A DNA stretch of 64,000 bases from Paragyromitra xinjiangensis (Eukaryota; Ascomycota; Pezizomycetes; Pezizales; Discinaceae): contig JBCAMK010000011.1 in NCBI GenBank assembly GCA_038503065.1, positions 868,001-932,000 of the forward strand, given 5' to 3'. Below the pieces are notes generated by a model. It did not search any database. It was not told where the DNA came from and saw only the letters and a program-made list of their open reading frames with translations. Below are positions 21,671 to 33,178 of the stretch, one piece after another; position 1 is the first letter of the stretch; every line of letters starts with the position of its first letter. A program made the translations under genes and the position numbers.

Positions 21671-23404
21671 CTATGCACTTTTAGCGCTCCTCAAATCCTC
21701 TAGCAGCCCATCAACCAAGCCTCTGATCTTCCCCAGCTCCCCTTCCAGCCCAATTTCATCCACCCTCTTCCCTACCCACGCCTTTGTAATTTCGCTCGCC
21801 CTCAAATCATTCTCTACTTCCTCCTTCTTCCTCATCACTATCTCTGCAAACGATGATCTCGCTCCATGCGACATCCCTACGTGTGCCACGATCTCGCAGA
21901 GAAGCACCCATATAATCTTCCCATAATCTAGCTCCAGCTCTTTCGCTCTCGGAAACTCCTGCGCTAACGAAGATGAATCTCCAGAAACCTGAAGAAGCAA
22001 GCTTGCGAGAGTGAAGGCATGGACTACACGCACGGGATGATGCCGTTGTGGATAGAATACCGGGTCGACAAGTAGGTAAAGTATCAACGAATGTACCAAC
22101 GCTCGTGGCCAAGATGATGTTGGTATATAGACGGTGTGAACTAGTTCATAGTGCAGAGCTGGGAGGGGTTGGTGTTGAAGCGGCCATATTTTAGTGGCGT
22201 GCAAAATCTTAATAGTGTCAATGAGATTAGCTCCTTTATTGTTCCCCGGCAATGTAGCTCCAGATACAGCAGCCCAGCCATTATCTTCCAGCTGTTGTAG
22301 CTCCTGGGAAGTAAGTGACATTGTAGCATTACACTTCTTGCATTTTCTATGATGCGCTCCACCAGGAGATTGGTCGATCACCCGCCCGCTAACCCAGCCA
22401 TCGCAGCCAGGGGATAGGCATCCAAATGCCTCCCTAGGGTCTTTGATTTCGTTGCCAGAAGTACACCGTAGACACCCGCACTCGAAGAAATATCGTTCTG
22501 TGAGTTCTCCTTGCCGTTTGTGCGTGGGACTAGTGTTGTCAATGTAGGATATTGTGATTTCCTCGCCTTTTGATATCTCCTTCAGCGCACGGACGGAGAG
22601 CGATCGCCCGTTGAAGATCATGACGCTATTGGGATCGCAGGAGTGATTTATTAAGGATGCCAAAGGGTCGAAGGCAATACCTATAGGGTCGAAAGTTTGA
22701 GTGACGAGAGTTATTGAATTAATCAAGAGCTTTATTTCACTATTAGACATACCCTGTAGAAGCCACCTGAATGGATAGACAAACCTGACAATATAGCCCC
22801 CGCACTTCTTCCTCTCCTAGAAACGTTCTCGAATACCCATGTATTCCCTTTGTCATAAGGCTTATCATATCCCACCGTTCTGGCCTGCTTTTGAACTCTG
22901 CTTCATGGCTCTCTAGCCGCCGTATCTGATTCCACGCATCCCCAGGGGTCGTGAACAGCATTCGCATTGTGGCCCTTACGGACCCTGGAAGAATCCGTGG
23001 GTTGAGGTTCTTAAAGATCCCACATTCAAGTTTATGGGCAGATTTCCAGTCGGCTCGTTGGCAGTCCTAACCCTACTATATCAGCTATATTTCCTAGGGA
23101 AGAACAAGGGATAAAATAGCTTACGCAGACATACCTTGCTACAATACTTCACCACCCTGCAGCCCGTACAGAAGCTCAATGGGTTCTCATCACGATATAG
23201 GTTTAGCATTGACCTGGAAGACATTCCATCTTCAGGCTTCCACGCCATGCATCGACTACAGCATTCCTTGAGGTGGGCATCATCCGGAACAGTCACGAGG
23301 GGTTCGCGAATATCGAGAACGAGTTGTCCCAGAGCTATTTTAGAGTCCACGAATAGGCCGGTCCCGCCATGGGGAGAGGGACGGGAATTGACTTTGTGTG
23401 TCAT
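21671..23404 (-). CDS. SET and MYND domain protein (SMYD-like lysine methyltransferase)
   Basis: Three exons are visible. The first starts at the ATG at 23404 (MTHKVNSRPSPHGGTGLFVD, the N-terminal SET strand). A MYND zinc finger is split by an intron: CCSRCMAWKP and CTGCRVVKYCSK, continued by DCQRADWKSAHKLEC. The SET core follows after a second intron near 22750-22790: LINHSCDPNSVMIFNG (SAM and substrate site), then GEEITISYID, then a post-SET Cys cluster (FFECGCLRCTSG). The C-terminal helical part ends DLRSAKSA. The order SET-MYND-SET is that of SMYD enzymes and yeast Set5/Set6. The substrate cannot be told from the sequence. All catalytic motifs look intact. Confidence 0.85.
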
Positions 23405-25221
23405 TTTGGGATTTCACCTGAAGTTTGGGAGGACAAGCAGATGCAGCATCACCATGCATGACGGAGGATGGCTTGGCAACGACATGGGGTAGTGATCAGA
23501 ATGTGGAAAATTGTAAACAAAACAGTCTAGCTAGTTTCCACTCCAAAGAGAGCCCATGAATATATCTATTAGACGAGAAATCTCGAAACAAAACGTCAGG
23601 CTATACATGTAGCCAACCTATATCTGTAAAGTATCGTCTATTCCCCGCCGCCCAGCACCTCACCACTATATAGATAACTTCACGAATATAAATCCCGCAA
23701 AGCTATATGTCAATTTAGTGCCTTATCCACGAGTCTTTTTCGAACATATTCTAAAAATCGTGCCTAGAGATGTTACGAGACACAATGCAGGGATATCGCG
23801 GCCCGCAACAGTACCGAGTGATATACTATGATTGTAAATGGGTGCCTTTTTTTTCTTATGTTAAATAAGTATAAAAGAAGTTGGGCTGAGAGATGTATTT
23901 AAATAAGTGTTTTTGCCCTCAGCGGTAAGGAAGTAGGTTCTAGTTTCTAGAGACCCAGGGTTAGAACTCTTTATTTCATTTCATAAGCTCTATAGCGAGA
24001 CTATTCAATCACCACCCTGACCTAAACACACCAGGATGTCACGTTCTTTACAACCATCCTCTACGCCTCGCACGGGTCTTATACAGAGAGGCATAATCGA
24101 AAATGAAGCCAGTGAGTTTGCACGAAGCCTCACCAGCCTCGAGGATAACTTCAAGTCTTAACCCCCAATGAACTTTCGAGCAGTCACCATCAACTCAAAC
24201 CTCGATAAATTATGGGGTAGCATCTCCGGCTCAGCAAGGAACGCCTGTTAATAAATCATCACCAACGTCTAGCTATCCAATTTAACAACTTACTCCTTAT
24301 CTAGTTCCTCACTGTCTGCAAAGTAGGTCTACACTTATGAGGAACGATTGAGTGTGGATATGTACGAGCAATGGGATTAAGGAGGGTCATTGTACTTTTA
24401 TCAATGTCAAGTCTATCGTGGACAAGGTGCATCTAAATTGTTAGACGTTAAAGACGGTAAACGGATAGCCAATATTACTTTAGAATAGAGGATTTAATAA
24501 ATCAAGAAGTGGTATAGGTTGCAACCAAATGCACTACAACTTCCTTGGCAACAGAAGCTTCCACTTCAAAGTCTCTCAACAAAAACCCATTCACAACTCT
24601 TCATAATCACCAACTCCCCCCAAAATACAGCACAGCAGGATTATTCAATACGAGACCTATCATCTACCCTCTCGCCCAGTAATGGCTCTCGTTCCTATCA
24701 AGTCCAAAGAGCGTCCACAAACAGTAGTTTCGGTTAAAATATTTCAGTCGAGTCTAGTCCAGGCCAGTGCTTTATGACCGAAATAATACGGTAGTTCCGA
24801 TGGGCATAGTCTAAAGTTGCAGAGGCAGTTCATAGCGATCGGTCATGACAGATCGTTCTATACTTCTACAACGAGAATACAACAAAAAGAGATCAAAGAA
24901 CCGACCTTATGAAGCGTAGCCGATAAAGCCAAGCTACCTAGTGTATTCCCTAGTCTGGCGAATTGCTACTCCTACACGACTTTCAATAACCAACGCTCTA
25001 TAACCATAGACCCGCTATGGTTAAATATTCTGCATCAATCCTTCATCGTATTTCAGGGATCCGCTGACTTTTCGTTTTGCCCCTCGTGGCATCATTCCTA
25101 ACCGCCGAATGCCCTCTTTACTATCAGAAACCCAGCCCATCGTTGAGTTAGACGGTGGTTAGTATCTCAATAATGAGACACATCTTTCTTAGGCTCTAAA
25201 CAGTCCCACACAACTGTGCTT
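23405..25221. other. gene-poor spacer of about 1.8 kb
   Basis: Only short frames occur, such as a 41-codon ATG frame at 24036-24161. A TACATGTAG motif lies at 23604-23612. No protein family, RNA gene or repeat was recognised. Confidence 0.5.
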
Positions 25222-27033
25222 CTACTGACTAGAAAGAAGGCGTCTGTCATCCCTCAGAATAATCTCCCGCACGCTCTGAAAACTGGGCGATTCCACACCC
25301 ATATGCCCTGAGCGCATATGGGATGGCAATGCTGTTATCGGAGTCTGATTATCAGTGATTATAGAACCCAGCGAGCCATGCATATGTAATGAATCCACAT
25401 GAGATGGTATCGCTGACAGAGCCAGTGTAGTCTCATTGTCAGTGATCATGGAACCCAATGAGCGTGGTCGACCATCATGAGCGGAACCCAAATTCTCCTG
25501 CAAATTATGCAACGAATTCCCATATGCTTGAGCAAAACACAATGCAGTCGTTGCTCCTAACGGTGGTGCCGGCAGTATCCAATTCGGATTATCTTTCCCG
25601 GGCGGTACGGGTTTTCTACTTCTACCACCAGTCTCAGATCTAATAACAGACAAAAATGTGATTAATGGCGACGGCGAATTTTGTGCTGCCCCTTTCAGTT
25701 TAGTCCGTTCTCTTGAAATTGATGTGAACGGAGACTCCGGGGTCGCCGGTGGCCCTCCCGGAGTTACATGAGCCCCAGCAGTAGCCTCCGATTTTAATTC
25801 TATTTGCGTCGAAATCCTCAATGGCACACCGATATTTTTGTTGCCCCGAGATCGCGCACCTGCCCGGCTGTGTTGGCGGCGGCCATACTCGCCGGGAAGA
25901 AAGACAGTATTAGATGTTATTTCTTCACCTGAGACAACAGTAGAAGGCACGGCTATTGGCTTCGATAGCCCGGATCGAGGAGATCCCGCTTTTAAGGAAA
26001 TTTCTGAGGACGTTGGGGAATACGATTCCTCTTTTGGAGAACGAGTCTCGGATGATGATGGCGGAGGAGAAGAAAGCTCTTCGACAGTGCTGATGCGAGG
26101 CAGCTCACCAAGACTATCATTTCGAAGATGATGAACACGGAAGGATCCTACTTGTTCAAGGACAACTTCATCTGGATGGTCTATGACAGGGCTTTTAATG
26201 CCCCTATGAAATGAAGGATCTGGATCCCCAATCACCAACTTTCTTTCTAAATCTTCAAAATCGATGGATAATGCTGGGGCGATGGAGTCTCTCAGAATTG
26301 GAAATTTAAAATGAGGAGTGTTGGCTCCGGGATCACTCCTGGAAATCCTTTGAACTTCAGCTGCAACATAACCGGGGAACTTCTTCCGCACTGAACGTGA
26401 ATTTTTACCCCCCTTCTTACTAGTTTCTGAACCAATTAGATTCAAATCCTCGCTCGACGCTGGTCGACTCATTTTAGAGCCCCCACTTCCACCCTTATCC
26501 ATCTCGCAAACCGGCGGATTCTCATTTAGAGCATCAACACTCAAGTAAGACTGCGATGGAGCATCTAAATAACCTTCTAGTGGTAGCAACAAACCTCCCA
26601 CCTTCGAGACCACAATAGATGGAGTCAGTGAAGAAAGAAGGACTGACGACTTCAGAGATGAACACGTGCTTTCGTAAACTCTGGATAAAGGCGTGCTACC
26701 CTTCTCAAAATCATGGAAAGGAATATGCAACCCAGAGTTTGAACTCTCTTTAGATTGAACAGAAGAGGCACTAGATCTAGGTCCTGGTGACCGTGACCGT
26801 GACCGCCCTAATATAACATCCTTGTGGCAAAGCAGATCTGAAGGCCTAGGAGAGTCAGGACTATGCAAACGAGACTGAGAATACGGACTCGCAGAGCGAT
26901 GTCGAGAAAGACCCCCGGGCGTGAGGCTCCCCAGAGCGTTGGCTGAGACTGTAACTGATGGCACAGGGGTATTTGAATGAGGTTCAGAGCTATCAGGTGC
27001 AGTCACCGAGCGTTTGAGGGGAGCTTCATGCAT
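25222..27033 (-). CDS. Serine/proline-rich disordered protein of unknown function
   Basis: A single uninterrupted frame of 603 codons begins at the ATG at 27033 (MHEAPLKRSVTAPDSSEPHS); the frame extends further upstream without an ATG. Composition is rich in Ser, Pro, Arg and Gly, with repeated SR/SP dipeptides (RSRSRSPGPRSSASSVQSK). Two short near-repeats occur close to the C-terminus: RPRSLGSMITDNETTLALSA and MHGSLGSIITDNQTPITALP. The end is ILRDDRRLLSSQ. No domain was recognised. Length and absence of stops support a real gene; many potential phosphorylation sites suggest a regulated scaffold, which is only a guess. Confidence 0.7.
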   Translation of the reverse strand: MHEAPLKRSVTAPDSSEPHSNTPVPSVTVSANALGSLTPGGLSRHRSASPYSQSRLHSPDSPRPSDLLCHKDVILGRSRSRSPGPRSSASSVQSKESSNSGLHIPFHDFEKGSTPLSRVYESTCSSLKSSVLLSSLTPSIVVSKVGGLLLPLEGYLDAPSQSYLSVDALNENPPVCEMDKGGSGGSKMSRPASSEDLNLIGSETSKKGGKNSRSVRKKFPGYVAAEVQRISRSDPGANTPHFKFPILRDSIAPALSIDFEDLERKLVIGDPDPSFHRGIKSPVIDHPDEVVLEQVGSFRVHHLRNDSLGELPRISTVEELSSPPPSSSETRSPKEESYSPTSSEISLKAGSPRSGLSKPIAVPSTVVSGEEITSNTVFLPGEYGRRQHSRAGARSRGNKNIGVPLRISTQIELKSEATAGAHVTPGGPPATPESPFTSISRERTKLKGAAQNSPSPLITFLSVIRSETGGRSRKPVPPGKDNPNWILPAPPLGATTALCFAQAYGNSLHNLQENLGSAHDGRPRSLGSMITDNETTLALSAIPSHVDSLHMHGSLGSIITDNQTPITALPSHMRSGHMGVESPSFQSVREIILRDDRRLLSSQ

Positions 27034-28026
27034 GTTAAATATTAACAGAGGGAATCTGAAGTTTCTAAGAGTTATCCAGAGCGAGCCCAGAAACAAACTC
27101 GTAGAACTCAGTGAGTTGATTTCGTGGCAGCGGGGTAAAAGATGTCCCGTAAGAAGTGAATGAGGGGGAGGCCAATGGAAGGTGATCAAGCTGGACACTC
27201 TTCAAGTCAGAAACGATGACCATGTCAATTTAGAGTACCTACTTTTACAAAACCCAGTATGTCACAATACTGATTTGCAATCCCAAATAAAGAAGAATCA
27301 AAGGGAGCCCTCAAAGTTCTCGACTACGTGCTTACGGAAGGCTTTTAGACTTAGTTAACGATCATCAATTAGCGGTTGGAGGTATTTGAGGTTTAATCGA
27401 GAAAAAGGCGTTGCGAATCTTAAGTAGGAATATAAACATGTGGTCAGCGGATCGTTTCCAAACGGGGCCCTTGCCGAGGCCGAGAAACTAAATTCCGTTC
27501 TTAATGCCGAGCCTAAGACAGTAAAACCTTCTTCCTAATGTGAAACTACGAGTGATAGTCTGTGCGACTTTGACGTTAGCAGCTAGCACCAAACCACAGT
27601 GAGAGCTTAGGCGTGCCAACTAGATACAGAGAACGTATGTGAAGTCTTAAGTTACATGTAGGGTTTATATACTCGATACTAGAGTCAACACTACCAAACT
27701 TTTAAGGATTTGAACACCCAACCCAAACATTCAACCCAAACCGCAAGTTCTATTCGAACTCGATTTATTCCACGTACGCTTTTGACAATCCTACAACACG
27801 AAAAGCAGAAAAAGATGCCAAACCACCACCCTAAAAACCCCACCTCAAAACTCCAAGCACAGACACGAATTCTAAGACCCAGAAAACAGCGCAAAGAAAT
27901 AGAAAGAGGAGATTTAAAGGCAAGCCAAGAGATGAATGTAAAGCACGATGACACAAGAGGTATTACTATCGCAGGGATGAGTGGCGTTAGATGAAAAGCC
28001 CCCCACAGCCCAGAACACCAAAGTAT
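27034..28026. other. intergenic, upstream of the serine-rich gene
   Basis: The serine-rich gene's promoter and the 3' flank of the TRF4-like gene lie here. A TTACATGTAG motif is at 27652-27661. The open frames at 27691-27994 overlap on both strands and are not supported. Confidence 0.5.
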
Positions 28027-30798
28027 TCAGTCGATAACAACAACATCCGGACGAGCCTTCGTCGCCTTACTCTCCGTAGCTTCGCCTTGCATCTCAGCTG
28101 CCAACTTCCTCTCAAATTTTGCCTTCCTCTCCTTATTCCTCTCCCTCCTAGTAGTTTTCTCCTTCCGGGGGGCATTCTCTCCAGCATCCCCTCTCATCTG
28201 TTTCGCGACTTTTTCCCTCGGCTCGCCATTCCCTTTACGCTGGCCATTTTTCCCTTCACCAGCTTGCTCCTTCTCGACAGGCTTCTTCCGCTTCGCTTTA
28301 GTTTTCCCTTCAGAGAGCTTCTTCGCCTTCTCTACTTCCTCTTGCTCAACCATCTCTTTCAGCACAGCCTCTGCGCCCTCAAGATTGCCAATCTTCGAGA
28401 TATACACCTGTTTCATCCTCGCGCGCTGTCTCTCGACATCGCCGTAATCCCCACCGATGATAACACTAAGGATACTACGACCAACACGTCCCGAAAACGG
28501 GAGTCTATCCAGTACAGTCATCTGACCGATGAGCGAATCATACGCGTCCGAGAAAGTCGATAGTATAAGCCTAATCGCGTAAGACGATTTACTAACGTCA
28601 TTCTTCGGGTCATTGGGATCTTGGATGACTAGTTGAAAAGGCTTAGACATAGCGGTATCAAAAACACCCTTCTTACTAAAGTACCCAGGTGCCTCCTCAT
28701 CAACACGGATGCCAACGTTATCGGTGTTGAAGTTCTTCCCGTAGAGCTCCAGGAACTCAAGGAGCATGACACCGAGGTGTAGACGTGGGTCGATGCAGCC
28801 GCTACGGATACTTGGTAGGAGTTGTAGCATGGAGATGACGAGACAGGTTACAGAGAATGAACCTAGACCGCCTACGTATGGCTCGTTCAGTCCGCGCATG
28901 GATAGGAAGTGTTTAATCAGGAGTACCAGGATTGGCATTACGGGATACGCTTTCTTCCATTTCTGGAACGTGTCGTTCGCGACCATGCCTGATGCGTTTT
29001 CGAAGGAGATGTCGACGCTGATGCGGGTGACGGAATCGACGAATTTGATGATGGGGACTTTGGCCTTAGCGATAACTTGTGGTCTCTGTAGTGCGATTCC
29101 GCAGTTGAGGAGCTTGGCAGCGAGAAGTTGGAGGTGGTTCTTTGAGCAGTACTTGGGGATGTCGTAGTGGGCGAAGTCCTCGGAGACGACGACAAGGTCG
29201 ATGTCGGAGGTGGGGAGGTAGAGTTCTGCTGCGAAGGAACCAAAAACTCGTACGTCGGTGTCAGGCCATAGGTTGGTGATGACGCGGCGGATTCGGTGGA
29301 CTAGTTCGCGTCTGACGGCGTGTTCGTAGGCGTGAGGTTGGATGTAGGAGACGAAATCGGTGATTTCTTTGTGGAGCCTATATTATTGGTTAGTATTGGT
29401 TCGGGGAGTTCACTGCTCACTGGAATTATTTTCTCAGCGAAACAGTGGGTCGATATGCGAGTATACATACCAATCACCCACGTCAAAGCATCTCGAATGA
29501 TCACCCCCCATTTTAACCCATGGAGCTGGGTCAATGCTACTTCCACGAACAATTTGGTATTGATGTTTGATATTGCCGTCGAGATGTGGGCCGCCACCAC
29601 CCCTTCTCCCAGAGAAATCCTCGAATTTCCGTTTCTTCGGAATATCGAGCTGTGGAAGCGGACGTTCACCCGGAGGTGGCGGAGGTGGTGGTGGAAGATC
29701 CGTAGGTGGCGGGGGTGGAGGCCACGGTATATCCTTTCCTTCGGCGAAAGCGGGCCTTGGCTTTGACTGCTCTCCAGTAGCAACATCCTTTGCTTTATCG
29801 CTCAAATTAAACTTGATAGTAGAGCTAGGCGGGGGCGGGAGAGATGCAGCTGAAGGTGCTGCACCGGTTGCGCCAGGTGGACCGACATCGCGAACAGGTT
29901 GGCGTTCCTCGGCCCTCTGATAGTGATGGTCTCTGTGCGAAAACCCTCCAGTAGGTGAGATATTGGAATCAGATCCATTCCTCTCGCGTCCATGGTGTTC
30001 AACGATCCTGTGGCCATCATTGGCCCTCCTCATCTTGCGACCTTGTTCCGGCTCGGGCTCTGGCTCCGATTCAGACTCCGGCTTATTATCACCGTCGAAG
30101 GATAGTGGGATAAAGTCGTCGTTTTCGGCAACAGCGTTCCTCTGTGCAGCAGCAGCTTTAGATTTGAAAGCGCGAATCATGGAGATAACATCTGGTTTCT
30201 TCTCAGGCTTAGTCTCTCCCTCCACCTCTGCAGCTAGCACCTTTTCCCCTGACTCCCCTTCATCACCAGAGACTTCCATTGGAGTATCCTTATCCTCACC
30301 CTCCCCACCATTGACTTCCTCATCCTGCTCTTCAGCGTCTTCCTTAAACCGATCCCCACTCCCCGCCACCATCCCCGCCATCAATTCCGGTGTCTTCTCA
30401 CGGGTATCAAAATACAAGATAGGTCTCTCATGGGCAGGTACAGGAGCGGTAAACACAAACGGCTTCCCGTCCCTACTGCCTCTACCACCTCTATCATAAC
30501 CCCCTCTACCTCCACGTCCTCCACCACCTCCACGTCTGCTGCTGCGCGGGCCTGTAGGTGGCGCACGAGAGCGCTGGTAGTCATCGCGATTATCCTGGCC
30601 AGGACGGTAGGAATCTGCTTGAGCTGAACGGGGGAACTCGAAGTTAAATTCATGATCACCAACACGGGAGTCTTCACGGCCAGTAAACTGAGGCATGTCG
30701 AGCGAACGACGTCTATCATCGCGCTCACGATCACGATCACGATCACGGTCGCGTTCGCGTTCACGGGCGCGGTCATAGTCGCGGCTGCGGTCACCCAT
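28027..30798 (-). CDS. TRF4: TRF4/Cid14-type non-canonical poly(A) RNA polymerase
   Basis: Trf4-type enzymes are the catalytic subunit of the TRAMP complex, which adds short A-tails to aberrant nuclear RNAs for exosome decay. The ATG at 30798 starts MGDRSRDYDRARERERDRDR, a long Arg/Asp repeat, followed by RGG-type and proline-rich stretches (about 450 disordered residues). After an intron near 29377-29460 the nucleotidyltransferase core begins: LHKEITDFVSYIQP, then VFGSFAAELYLPTSDIDLVV, which carries the catalytic GS and DxD residues. The PAP-associated domain follows (NEPYVGGLGSFSVTCLVISM, then LGVMLLEFLELYGKNF). A Lys/Arg/Glu-rich tail ends RPDVVVID. The N-terminal extension is long but typical of filamentous fungi. 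Confidence 0.88.
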
Positions 30799-32047
30799 TG
30801 TTGTGAGATGTAAAGATTTTTCTTCCCTGTAGGGGGTGTTTGGTACTATAGTGGATGAGCGAGTGATGATGCTGTTGGGTCTCGTTTGCGTTCTATTGTA
30901 GGAGGATAAGGATCGTGTGATAAAAAACACCCCGAATTATATTTTTAAAGGCCTGTGATGGCTCGGCGCGTTGCTGCAAGAAAGGAGCAGATGTCGCGAG
31001 TGAACATCCCCAGTGAAGGTTGCGTGGTTGAGTTAAGAAGAGTCTTTCCCGAAAAGGTTTCACAAACTGAAGAGGCGAAGAGCCGCTGATCCTGCAGCTT
31101 AGCGAACCCTAACCCTGTGTCTGCTTGGCAGAGTGATGTCGTTTGATTGCTGAGTCGAGAGCCACTGTAAATAAATTGGATATTTCTCTGCTCGTTTGAT
31201 TCTGTATCGACAGATGATATAAAGCCACTATCGTCTGTTCCGTTCTTTACCAGGTTTTGCAGAGAGTCGAGAGTGTAGGGCAGAAGCACCGCTTGGATCA
31301 ATGCCAGGCTTGACTTCAATCCGGAGTCCCAAGTTGCAGGTTTAGGTACCATCTTTCGCCAGCAAGTTCTACATCGCGAGATAGGCGAAGTATTCTGACA
31401 TTCAATCAAAACTCATAACCCCACAGTAGCCTTGGGAACTGATACTTCTTTAGATAAGAGCAGCTTAAAAAATGATTATGTTAAAAGAAGTTTCACAGCT
31501 TGATATTTTTAGAGTGTACGAAAGAGAAATGTAATTTAATGTCAAGAGAGCCAGTAAAAAGACTGTTACCAGCAGCAAAGCCTATGAGGAAGTTGAAGGT
31601 TGGGACGGGGAGAGTCGCGGGGGAGCTGCGTGACTTCTAGCAATTATACTTCACAGCTGCATGTAGGTAGTAAGAAAGATTTCGAGGTATTTAAACAAAA
31701 GACCCGCTTCATAGGTACAGACTCCACCCAAAGAAACTAACAAGACAGCTTATCTACTAAAATACATGATGTGAAGAAATCAACAACTTCCGCCTAGAAA
31801 CGATATAGGGGATCAAGAGACTAGGAATAACATCGTGCAATTTAGGAGGGCTAGAACAATGGGGTCTATGGAACAGGCTCAAGCTAAGCCCATTACCTCA
31901 ACTCCTCGTCTATAAGAAGCCAGGAAATCTTTGCTGGACCACTATTAAAGCTAGAATCTTGAAATATGTAGAAATCCGCTGGGTCTAAGGATCTCATCTC
32001 CCGCGATTTATCCCACTGTCAGGACGTCGGCCGTCGAGTGATATTCT
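30799..32047. other. divergent intergenic region TRF4 / RBM42-like
   Basis: A telomere-like AACCCTAACCCT repeat lies at 31105-31116 and a GCATGTAG motif near 31660. The long minus frame at 30945-31409 begins only at TTG and is not accepted as a gene. Confidence 0.5.
31105..31116. promoter_or_regulatory. telomere-like promoter motif
   Basis: AACCCTAACCCT lies 307 bp upstream of the TRF4-like start codon on the minus strand. It is one of six such motifs upstream of genes in this window. Confidence 0.4.
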
Positions 32048-33178
32048 ATGACCACAAGTCGAAGCGGCTCCTTGTTCATGCGCCAAGACGCGTATGATTT
32101 CAACGATATCCAACCTCCTGACATCAACATTCCAGCTTCACCCGCCACCACCAAAACTACGACCACCGCAATAACAGCCACCACGATGTCCTACCCTCCA
32201 CCCCCCGGTACCTCCAACTCCTCCCTCCCTCCGCGGCCTCCCCCCCGCTCCTACCCTCCCTCCAACCACTCCTCCGCCTCCCCATCACCCGCACCCTCCT
32301 TCGGCTTCCGCCCACGCCAGGTTGCCGGTCCCTCTCCCATGGCAACCCCCCCAATTCAACACCAAATGCAGTACCAACAGCAGCCTCAATACCCCATGAA
32401 CAACTACCCAGGCGCCTACTCCCACCCCAACCAACCGTCCTACAACGCCGCACCCACAACCAGCACCCCCCACATCGTCAACCCATTCCCACTTCCCCAA
32501 CAACAAAACTACCAGCACCCATCACGTAGGAACGACCCACGCTACCCGGACCTCGACCCCGAACTCCAAGCCCAGATCGCCCAACAACAAAGTATCTACG
32601 ACCCAGCAGCGCGCCAACAACAACAAGGCGTGCCCTCGACCATCACGGCCTCAAAAAGCGCTACCGTGGTTGGCCCCGCTGCCGGCGACAGCGAGTATCC
32701 TGTTTCATTGGCGGTTGGCGCCCCGAAGCCAAAGAACCAGCCGACGGTTATGCGCCAGGGGGGTGGACAGACGTGGGCTGATCCGACTCTGCTGGAATGG
32801 GATCCGTCGCATTTTAGGCTGTTTGTTGGGAATCTGGCGGGTGAGGTTACGGATGATTCATTGTTGAAGGCGTTTTCGAGGTATCCGTCTGTACAGAAGG
32901 CGCGTGTGATCCGTGATAAGAGGACGACGAAGAGTAAGGGTTATGGGTTTGTGGCGTTTAGTGATAGTGATGAGTACTTCCTTGCAGCGAGGGAGATGAA
33001 TGGGAAGTATATTGGGAGTCATCCGGTGTTGCTGAAACGAAGCAATACGGAGATTAAGCCGGTGGTGGTAGGGGGGAAGAAAAATAGAGGTGGTGGAGAC
33101 GGTGTGCAAGGGGGGAGGATCGAGAAGAAGAAAAAGAAGAAGAAGACCGGGGAGCTGGAGAGGACGGTCTTGGGTTGA
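32048..33178 (+). CDS. RBM42-like RNA-binding protein
   Basis: A single exon of 376 codons has a Pro/Gln/Ser-rich N-terminal two thirds and one C-terminal RRM near residues 255-335. RNP2 is LFVGNL and RNP1 is KGYGFVAF; the linker VIRDKRTTKSKGYG and the end IGSHPVLLKRSNTEIKPV match the RBM42 family, whose members associate with the spliceosome. A lysine run (KKKKKKKT) and an extra tail ELERTVLG follow. The ATG at 32048 opens MTTSRSGSLFMRQDAYDFND; an internal ATG at codon 47 (MSYPPPPG) resembles the start of many homologues, so the true start is not settled. Confidence 0.85.
   Translation: MTTSRSGSLFMRQDAYDFNDIQPPDINIPASPATTKTTTTAITATTMSYPPPPGTSNSSLPPRPPPRSYPPSNHSSASPSPAPSFGFRPRQVAGPSPMATPPIQHQMQYQQQPQYPMNNYPGAYSHPNQPSYNAAPTTSTPHIVNPFPLPQQQNYQHPSRRNDPRYPDLDPELQAQIAQQQSIYDPAARQQQQGVPSTITASKSATVVGPAAGDSEYPVSLAVGAPKPKNQPTVMRQGGGQTWADPTLLEWDPSHFRLFVGNLAGEVTDDSLLKAFSRYPSVQKARVIRDKRTTKSKGYGFVAFSDSDEYFLAAREMNGKYIGSHPVLLKRSNTEIKPVVVGGKKNRGGGDGVQGGRIEKKKKKKKTGELERTVLG

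Noticed and set aside
24036..24161. 41-codon ATG frame in the spacer before the serine-rich gene
   Set aside because: It is too short to be distinguished from chance and has no conserved feature.
30945..31409. Minus-strand 154-codon frame upstream of TRF4
   Set aside because: The frame begins at TTG, not ATG, shows no domain, and lies in the divergent promoter region.
32157..32518. Long Gly/Arg/Val-rich minus-strand frames under the RBM42-like gene
   Set aside because: They are antisense shadows of the Pro-rich coding sequence, as are the many long frames opposite COG1, NOP7, TRF4 and MSC2.
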